Part shown: piece by piece, positions 58,259 through 64,000 of the stretch
Layout of the letters: the number at the start of each line of letters is the position of its first letter
How positions within the stretch are numbered: the stretch's first letter is position 1
Source of the DNA: Paenibacillus urinalis
Lineage (GTDB): Bacteria > Bacillota > Bacilli > Paenibacillales > Paenibacillaceae
Reading direction: 5' to 3'
Assembly (NCBI RefSeq): GCF_028747985.1
Contig: NZ_CP118108.1
Span: forward strand, 3,353,501-3,417,500
DNA length: 64,000 bases
Translations under genes and position numbers: made by a program
The notes under the pieces: generated by a model
What the model was told of the DNA's origin: nothing
Database searches by the model: none
The model's input: the letters and a program-made list of their open reading frames with translations, nothing else

Positions 58259-59593
58259 TTAAGATATATGTTTATTTCTCTTCATTAACCGGGCTATACT
58301 CAGATCTGCTTCTCTCAGCACAATGCCCCTGTCAATGGTCTTGACCATACGGTTCTCAAGAACAATCTGGCCATCAATAATGACGGTATCTACATTGCTT
58401 CGTGTGGCTGAATATACGACACGGGAATAGATATCAACCTCATGGGATGGAAACGTATGAAAATCATTTAAATCGAGCAGAACCAGGTCTGCCTTCTTCC
58501 CAACCTCAAGGCTGCCGATCTCTTTGGCCAGACCAAGCACTTCAGCACCGCCCATCGTAGCCATACGAAGCACTGTCCTTGCGTCCATGACCGTCGGTCC
58601 ATGCTCTACTTTATGAATAAGAGCTGTATATCGCATCTCCTGGAACATATCCAGATTGTTATTGCATGGAGCACCGTCCGCTCCGATGCCCACATGAACC
58701 TGCCGGTTCAGCAGATCGGGTATGTCAGCGATGCCGGAGGACAGCTTCATATTTGAGCCAGGACAATGCGTTACCTTGACATCACGCTTGCGTATAATCT
58801 CCTTCTCTTCCTCACTTAGCCACACACAATGTGCAAGAATGAGCCGTTGATTCGCGAGCCCAATATGATCTAGATATACGACGTTGCGCATGCCCCGTTC
58901 ATTCTCGACAAGCTCAATCTCGCCCCGATTCTCGGAGGCATGGGTGTGCACCTTCACATTATATTGTGCCGACAGATCACGAACCTCGGTTAGAAGCTCC
59001 TCTGTACAAGAGACAACAAATCTCGGGCAAAAGGCATATTGAATTCTTCCTCCACCAAAGCCGTTCCATTTCTCAAGCAAAGCAACGCTCTGCTGCAAGG
59101 AATCCGCAGTTGTCTCTTGCAGTGGCAGCGGCACTTCATCACCATGATCCATCATGACCTTTCCGGAGAGGGCCCTGATTCCACTCTGTGCAATGGCTTG
59201 AAAGGCCGATTCCGTATGATGAACCGTCTCCATATCCAGAATGGTGGTTGTGCCGCTCGCTATGAGTTCGCCCAGCCCGAGCAGAGCAGAGTAATAGACC
59301 GACTCCTCATCGTGTGCTGCTTCCAGCGGCCAGATCCGCTTGCGAAGCCAATCCATGAGCTCCAGATCGTCTGCCCTTCCGCGGAACAACGTCTGGCATA
59401 AGTGGATATGAGTTTGTATAAATCCGGGCAGAAGTGCTCTGCCGCCCGCTTCAATGATGCGGTCCGCGGTAACATCAATGCTGGAAGCAATTTCTTTGAT
59501 CCGGTTATCTTCTATTAATAAATCACCTATCAGCACTTCTTCATTCGGATTCATGGTGACGATTTGAGCCCCTTTAATGAGGATCGTTCCCAT
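58259..59593 (-). CDS. Amidohydrolase-family deaminase (5'-deoxyadenosine/S-adenosylhomocysteine deaminase type)
   Basis: A 444-residue zinc hydrolase of the cytosine-deaminase/MtaD branch. Metal ligands are in GFIQTHIHL near residue 65, HTHASEN near 210, LAHCVW near 245 and GADGAP near 295. Relatives deaminate adenosine-type nucleosides or guanine; inside a purine operon it should feed hypoxanthine or xanthine to the dehydrogenase. It differs from the classic GuaD of B. subtilis, which is a small cytidine-deaminase-like enzyme. The ATG at 59593 has GGGAGG 7 nt upstream; an in-frame codon 21 bp earlier is less likely. Confidence 0.85.
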   Translation of the reverse strand: MGTILIKGAQIVTMNPNEEVLIGDLLIEDNRIKEIASSIDVTADRIIEAGGRALLPGFIQTHIHLCQTLFRGRADDLELMDWLRKRIWPLEAAHDEESVYYSALLGLGELIASGTTTILDMETVHHTESAFQAIAQSGIRALSGKVMMDHGDEVPLPLQETTADSLQQSVALLEKWNGFGGGRIQYAFCPRFVVSCTEELLTEVRDLSAQYNVKVHTHASENRGEIELVENERGMRNVVYLDHIGLANQRLILAHCVWLSEEEKEIIRKRDVKVTHCPGSNMKLSSGIADIPDLLNRQVHVGIGADGAPCNNNLDMFQEMRYTALIHKVEHGPTVMDARTVLRMATMGGAEVLGLAKEIGSLEVGKKADLVLLDLNDFHTFPSHEVDIYSRVVYSATRSNVDTVIIDGQIVLENRMVKTIDRGIVLREADLSIARLMKRNKHIS

Positions 59594-59658
59594 ATGACGA
59601 CCTCCCTTGATCAAGATTCAAATGTGTACAGGTGCTCTTCACGATTACATGTGTTCTC

Positions 59659-61254
59659 CTACCAGCCGATGGCAGCTCCGTCGCCGCGCGGATCAGCAGC
59701 CCCGCTGCGCAATCCGTTCTCTTGAATTAAAATTCCCTGGGCCTGCCCCATCAGATCGTCCCATGGACCAAGAGGCCGTACTTTATGTCCCATCTCTTCG
59801 AGTTCATTCAATATTACATCATCAAACCGCTGCTCCAGCTTCAGCTCATCCCCCTCTTCTCCCCAAGTGCGCCCATACACCCAGCGAGGCAGGCTGATCG
59901 CCTCTTGAACAGACAAGTTGTAATCCAGCACAGCCGTAAGGAGTGACAGCTGGGTTTGCGGCTGACCTTCACCGCCTTGAGTCCCTAACAGCAAGTACGG
60001 TTTCCCGTCTTTGAATACCATTCCAGGCATCAAGGTGTGGAAGGAGCGCTTGGCTGGTTCCAGTACATTCGCTTCACTTGGATCCAGAGAGAAGAAGGAG
60101 CCTCTGTTCTGCAAAACGATACCGGTTCCTTCTGCCATATATGCTGAGCCAAAATCGAAATAGAGACTTTGAATGAAGGATACCGCGTTCCCTTCGTGAT
60201 CCACTACCGCTGCATAGGCTGTATCCTGCCCCATGGCTTTGGACAGTGTCGGCTCCGCCCTATTCGGATGCTGTTCAATCTCCTGCCATAGCTTATCGGC
60301 ATATGGCTTAGACAATAATTCCTCAAGAGGAATCTCTCTGAAATCCGGGTCTGTTAGATATCGATCACGATCACGGAATGCCTTCTTCGTCACTTCAGTC
60401 ATGAGATGGTAATAAGTGCTGGAAATGCGCTCAACTGAGGATACTTCTGTATGCTCAAGCATGTTCAGCATCATCAATACGGAGAAGCCTTGTGAATTCG
60501 GAGGCATTTGATAGACTTCGTAACCTCGATAACCCGTAGATACAGGAGTTACCCATTCCCCGGTATGATTCTCGAAATCTTCTTTTTGCAAAAAACCGCC
60601 ATCCTTCTTCACCGCATTCGTAATCTGTTCTGCAAGCCCCCCTTTATAGAAGACGTCCTTCCCCCCGCTTTGCAGCAATTTAAGCGATGCGGCCAGCTCT
60701 TGCTGAATAAGAATGTCGCCTTCCTTGAGCAGTTCTCCATCCTTCAAAAAGACGGACGCTAGTCCTTGATCCGCTCGAATAAACTGCTCATCCTTGATGA
60801 GCCATTCTCTTAAGTTGCGAGATACCGGACAGCCGTGCTCCGCATAGAAGACGGCAGGAGCGAGCAGGTCGGACCAGGACAGCTTCCCGAACTTCTGGGA
60901 TACTTCCCACCATGCATCCACCATCCCCGGTACAGTTAACGCACTCAGCACACCGCGCTGTGGAATGGATCGAAGCTGCATCTGTTCAAACATTTCTCTG
61001 GTCAGCATGGCTGGTGAGCGGCCTGAACCGTTGTATCCGGACAGCTCTCCTGATGCTGCGTTGTAAGTTAGAAAAAAAGAATCGCCGCCCAGACCGGTCA
61101 TATGGGGATAAACGACAGCCAGCGCAGCACTTACTGCAATCGCCGCATCATAAGCATTACCGCCATCAGCGAGCATTCTTGCGCCCGCACTGCTGGCTAG
61201 ATAATGTGGTGAGGTAACCATGACTTCCATACCTACAGGCATTTGATTCAGCAT
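59659..61254 (-). CDS. Gamma-glutamyltransferase-family protein (no signal peptide, YwrD-like)
   Basis: A 531-residue N-terminal nucleophile hydrolase. Self-cleavage should occur before the threonine in GQDTAYAAVVDHEGN (near residue 345), giving a large and a small chain. Other family motifs are TGLGGDSFFLTYN and the glycine-rich QGGEGQPQ. It lacks a signal peptide, unlike secreted GGTs, and resembles B. subtilis YwrD and related intracellular members. Its place between pucG and the deaminase suggests handling of a gamma-glutamyl or other amide compound from nitrogen catabolism, but no substrate is proved. The ATG overlaps the pucG stop by 7 bp. Confidence 0.88.
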   Translation of the reverse strand: MLNQMPVGMEVMVTSPHYLASSAGARMLADGGNAYDAAIAVSAALAVVYPHMTGLGGDSFFLTYNAASGELSGYNGSGRSPAMLTREMFEQMQLRSIPQRGVLSALTVPGMVDAWWEVSQKFGKLSWSDLLAPAVFYAEHGCPVSRNLREWLIKDEQFIRADQGLASVFLKDGELLKEGDILIQQELAASLKLLQSGGKDVFYKGGLAEQITNAVKKDGGFLQKEDFENHTGEWVTPVSTGYRGYEVYQMPPNSQGFSVLMMLNMLEHTEVSSVERISSTYYHLMTEVTKKAFRDRDRYLTDPDFREIPLEELLSKPYADKLWQEIEQHPNRAEPTLSKAMGQDTAYAAVVDHEGNAVSFIQSLYFDFGSAYMAEGTGIVLQNRGSFFSLDPSEANVLEPAKRSFHTLMPGMVFKDGKPYLLLGTQGGEGQPQTQLSLLTAVLDYNLSVQEAISLPRWVYGRTWGEEGDELKLEQRFDDVILNELEEMGHKVRPLGPWDDLMGQAQGILIQENGLRSGAADPRGDGAAIGW

Positions 61255-62501
61255 GAAATTCCCTCCTTATTGACCACAGAGTAGACATCCAGTGCGGCCT
61301 GCACCGCTTCACCAGCCGGCAAGCGATATCCTTCACGGATCAGGACAGCCTCCAGTGCGCCTAAGGTGTGGAGCACATTTTTCTGATTACAGCTGAAGCC
61401 CATCGTTCCGATTCTCCATATTTTCCCCTTCAACGGGCCGAACGAACTTGCGATCTCGATTCCGAAGTCATGCAGCAATCTGCTGCGAACCGCTTCTCCA
61501 TCAATACCCTCTGGGATATTAATACAAGTTACGCAAGTAAGCTTGCTCTCTTCATTACCGAACAAGGTGAGTCCCATTCCTTTAACGCCCTGCACGAGCG
61601 CTCTAGCATTTAGCTCATGTCTCAAGAATCTGGCTTCCAGACCTTCTTCGAGCAGGATTCGGAGTCCTTCATGAAGAGCATATAGCATGGATGTCGCTTC
61701 TGTATGATGATTCAGCCTTGCAGCACTCCAGTAATCCTGAATCTGGCTCAGATCAAAATAGTTGCTTCGAATCATCTGTCCATCATTCGCAAGTTCAACA
61801 TTAGCCGGGTCTCTGAGTCCACGCTCAACCCTTTTACGGGACAGGAGCTTACGCTCAATTCGGTCATTATAAGTAATCGGAGCCATACCGGAAGGAACAG
61901 AGATACACTTCTGTGTACCTCCCATAACCGCATCGAGCATCCAGTTATCGGTCTCGACCGGTACTCCGCCAATGGTAGCGACCGCATCAACAACTAGGAG
62001 AATATCCAGCTCCCTGCACGTTCGACCTATCTCGGCAAGCGGCTGCATCTGCCCTGTCGAGGTCTCTCCATGCACCATCGCTACGATACCGGGCTTATGC
62101 TCATGAATGGCCTCAATCACCGTCTCTGGATCAAACACACCGCCCCACTCTGTCTCGATGTGAACGACGTCTGCCCCGCAGCGCTCCGCAATTTCAACCA
62201 GCAGGTGCCCGAATCGGCCATAGATCGGTACCAGCACTTTATCTCCAGGCTGTATAATGCTTACAAGTACAGCTTCGAGTCCGGATCTGGATGTACCGTC
62301 TACCGGATAGCTCCACTGGTTATTCGTTTGAAATACATCCCTGACGAGCTCCATTGTTTCATTCATTAAGGACGTAAATTCGGGATCAAATTGACCCAAT
62401 ATAGGAAATGACATGGCTCGGAGCACACGCGGATCTACTTCCACGGGCCCTGGCGTCATAATTGTTCGAAGTGAAGGGTTTAGCTCCTTATATTTCTTCA
62501 T
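61248..62501 (-). CDS. pucG: Ureidoglycine-glyoxylate aminotransferase (PucG)
   Basis: A 417-residue PLP enzyme of fold type I, class V, with the PLP lysine in GGTQKCISVPSG near residue 197 and the opening MTPGPVEVDPRVLRAM. In B. subtilis PucG transfers the amino group of ureidoglycine to glyoxylate, giving glycine and oxalurate. Serine- or alanine-glyoxylate aminotransferases are close relatives; the neighbours support PucG. The ATG at 62501 is chosen because GGGGG lies 7 nt upstream and the N-terminus then fits the family. It overlaps the pucF stop by 14 bp. Confidence 0.9.
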   Translation of the reverse strand: MKKYKELNPSLRTIMTPGPVEVDPRVLRAMSFPILGQFDPEFTSLMNETMELVRDVFQTNNQWSYPVDGTSRSGLEAVLVSIIQPGDKVLVPIYGRFGHLLVEIAERCGADVVHIETEWGGVFDPETVIEAIHEHKPGIVAMVHGETSTGQMQPLAEIGRTCRELDILLVVDAVATIGGVPVETDNWMLDAVMGGTQKCISVPSGMAPITYNDRIERKLLSRKRVERGLRDPANVELANDGQMIRSNYFDLSQIQDYWSAARLNHHTEATSMLYALHEGLRILLEEGLEARFLRHELNARALVQGVKGMGLTLFGNEESKLTCVTCINIPEGIDGEAVRSRLLHDFGIEIASSFGPLKGKIWRIGTMGFSCNQKNVLHTLGALEAVLIREGYRLPAGEAVQAALDVYSVVNKEGISC

Positions 62502-63786
62502 CTGTCTTCCCCCTGTAGCCATATTGATGCAGCAGCTCAATGAGCACTTTAAATCCTTGGTCAATCTGTTCGCGTGACGTATACTCCAGTGGATTATGAC
62601 TGATGCCGTCCTTGCTTGGCACAAAGATCATGGCAACATCGCATATGCTCGCAAAGATTTGAGCATCATGTCCGGCTCCACTTGGCATTTTCCGATAACT
62701 GAGCCCTAATCGCTCACATATTTCTACGGTGTTCTCTACCCATGCCGGATTCATTGGCGTCGGTTCAACAGACAGATGCTCCTCTGAACTGGCAATTAGC
62801 TCATAAGAATCTGCAATCGTGTGAATTCGTTGTAGGATGAGCTCTGTAAATTCGTTAAGGATAACTTGATCCGTATGTCGGATATCCAATGTAAACTCCA
62901 CCGTTCCCGGCACCACATTTACAGCTCCAGGAAATACTTCTACATTGCCTACGGTTGCTACCAGCGGATCCCCATAAGTAATCGCCAGCTTCCTTATTTC
63001 GCTGATCATCTCGGCTGCACCAGCCAGAGCATCCTTCCGATAGGACATCGGTGTCGTGCCTGCATGATTGGCCTCACCTTGAACCGTGATATCAATTCGT
63101 TTCTGCCCAACAATTCCAGTTACGACGCCAATGGATGTATTCGTTCGCTCCAGTACTGAACCCTGTTCGATGTGAAGCTCCACATAACCGGCAGGTGCCT
63201 GAATTTCAGAAGTATGACCTGAATCAGGACCAAATCCCGCCGCTTCAGCAGCCTGCTGCAATGTGATTCCTTCTGCATCTTTAAGCCCTCCGGCTGCAGC
63301 CCAGCTGCTAAGCCCTGTGACGCTCCTTGATCCCCAAAAAGCAAAAGGAAATCGGCTGCCCTCTTCTTCACTGAGTGATAAGGCAACCAGCGAACGACTT
63401 GGTTCTCCGTAGGTTTCTTTCAAATACAATAATGCAGCTATACCTGCTGCGACACCCAGCGCACCATCAAACTTGCCGCCAGATTGAACCGTATCAATAT
63501 GAGAGCCTGTATACAGCGGAGCATCATTCCCTGTTCCCTGAAGGCATCCATATAGATTGCCCGCTTCATCAAATGAAACGCCCAGCCCTCGTTCCTGCAT
63601 GAATGCCGCCAAATGATGCTGGGCTCTCAGCCAGGCGGGAGAGTACAGCAGTCTGGTGCACCCCCCCGCCTCACTGGCGGACATTTCTTCGAGATCATCC
63701 AGCAGTTTATGTAGAAGAGTTGAATATGCCTCGAACGCTTCGTCTTGAAGCAGCGGCATTGATGTAATATCAGCGGAATCAGGCAT
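62488..63786 (-). CDS. pucF: Allantoate amidohydrolase (PucF)
   Basis: A 432-residue M20-type metallohydrolase that cleaves allantoate to ureidoglycine, CO2 and ammonia. Binuclear metal ligands are visible in TGSHIDTVQSGGKFDG near 95, SEEEGSRFP near 140 and ELHIEQG near 205; GEANHAGTTPM is the dimerisation-domain signature. N-carbamoyl-amino-acid hydrolases are similar, but the adjacent allantoinase and PucG favour allantoate. The ATG at 63786 overlaps the end of the upstream allantoinase gene. Confidence 0.92.
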   Translation of the reverse strand: MPDSADITSMPLLQDEAFEAYSTLLHKLLDDLEEMSASEAGGCTRLLYSPAWLRAQHHLAAFMQERGLGVSFDEAGNLYGCLQGTGNDAPLYTGSHIDTVQSGGKFDGALGVAAGIAALLYLKETYGEPSRSLVALSLSEEEGSRFPFAFWGSRSVTGLSSWAAAGGLKDAEGITLQQAAEAAGFGPDSGHTSEIQAPAGYVELHIEQGSVLERTNTSIGVVTGIVGQKRIDITVQGEANHAGTTPMSYRKDALAGAAEMISEIRKLAITYGDPLVATVGNVEVFPGAVNVVPGTVEFTLDIRHTDQVILNEFTELILQRIHTIADSYELIASSEEHLSVEPTPMNPAWVENTVEICERLGLSYRKMPSGAGHDAQIFASICDVAMIFVPSKDGISHNPLEYTSREQIDQGFKVLIELLHQYGYRGKTDEEI

Positions 63787-64000
63787 ACCTATCTCCCCCT
63801 TTGCTTGCTAATGTCGTCCTTACTCCAGCCGCAATGAATCTTCCCGGCTTCTGCTCTATTAATCCTGTAACATCATTGTAGACGAGAATGCCGCGGCTGA
63901 ATGTACCTTTAATTCTACATGAGAAGCTTCTGTTCATATAGGGCGACTGCGGATGCCTGTACCGAATATCCTGTTCGGTAAGGACATAACCTTGATTAAA
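63779..64000 (-). CDS. pucH: Allantoinase, C-terminal end (PucH; cut by right edge)
   Basis: The last 73 codons of a gene that enters from beyond base 64000. The sequence contains RYRHPQSPYMNRSFSCRIKG and SRGILVYND, which fits the C-terminus of bacterial allantoinases (hydrolysis of allantoin to allantoate). The stop TGA overlaps the first codons of pucF by 8 bp, so the two are coupled. The catalytic domain is outside the window; the call rests on the tail motif and the neighbour. Confidence 0.75.
   Translation of the reverse strand, partial: FNQGYVLTEQDIRYRHPQSPYMNRSFSCRIKGTFSRGILVYNDVTGLIEQKPGRFIAAGVRTTLASKGGDRYA

Noticed and set aside
1..64000. CRISPR arrays, tRNA or rRNA genes, insertion sequences
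   Set aside because: No regularly spaced repeats, cloverleaf-like stretches with CCA ends, or transposase frames with flanking inverted repeats could be found by eye. Short or divergent cases could be missed.

Overview
The window looks like chromosome of a spore-forming Firmicute, most likely Paenibacillus. The signs are a GerA/GerB/GerC germination operon, AGGAGG-type ribosome binding sites with frequent TTG and GTG starts, Gram-positive lipoproteins, a Bacillus-type pucABCDE purine set, and a very large nonribosomal peptide synthetase (NRPS) locus. The assignment rests on gene content only; no rRNA or tRNA is present.

Bases 1-27846 (minus strand) form one biosynthetic operon read from right to left: pabA, a fused pabB-pabC gene, and four NRPS reading frames. 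The assembly line is CAL-T | C / A(Thr)-T-C(N-lobe) / C(C-lobe)-A-T-C-A-T-C-A-T-C-A-T-E / C-A-T-C-A..., running off the left edge. The first module is an acyl/aryl-AMP ligase with a carrier domain. The tightly linked genes for 4-aminobenzoate (PABA) synthesis suggest a PABA-type starter, followed by Thr and at least six hydrophobic residues, the fifth residue in the D form. Two of the gene junctions look like +1 frame breaks inside what was one polypeptide. Two related TetR-type half-palindromic repeats lie upstream of pabA.

Bases 28176-32161 hold a small HNH protein gene and a gerABC-type germinant receptor operon. Bases 32196-34513 hold an MFS transporter and a ROK-family regulator with a perfect 14-bp inverted repeat upstream. 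Bases 34565-40132 form a six-gene operon: GntR/FCD regulator, CUT1 ABC transporter (binding protein and two permeases), a DUF6282-like metal hydrolase and a 133-residue protein that is only the PucR-type C-terminal helix-turn-helix; its substrate is unknown. Bases 40312-43591 are a Fur-regulated ferric-siderophore uptake pair (binding lipoprotein and fused permease).

Bases 43688-47097 carry an orphan PAS histidine kinase and a Bcr/CflA-type efflux pump. Bases 47252-51733 carry an orphan sugar-binding lipoprotein, a divergent AraC regulator and a GH43 beta-xylosidase. A GNAT acetyltransferase follows at 52002-52472.

Bases 52659-64000 (minus strand) are a purine-degradation operon, in transcription order: allantoinase (cut by the right edge), allantoate amidohydrolase, ureidoglycine-glyoxylate aminotransferase, a gamma-glutamyltransferase, an adenosine-type deaminase, and the xanthine dehydrogenase genes pucA-pucB-pucC-pucD-pucE, ending at a hairpin terminator. 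Together they would take purines toward urate and allantoin toward glyoxylate and ammonia; the urate oxidase step is not in view.
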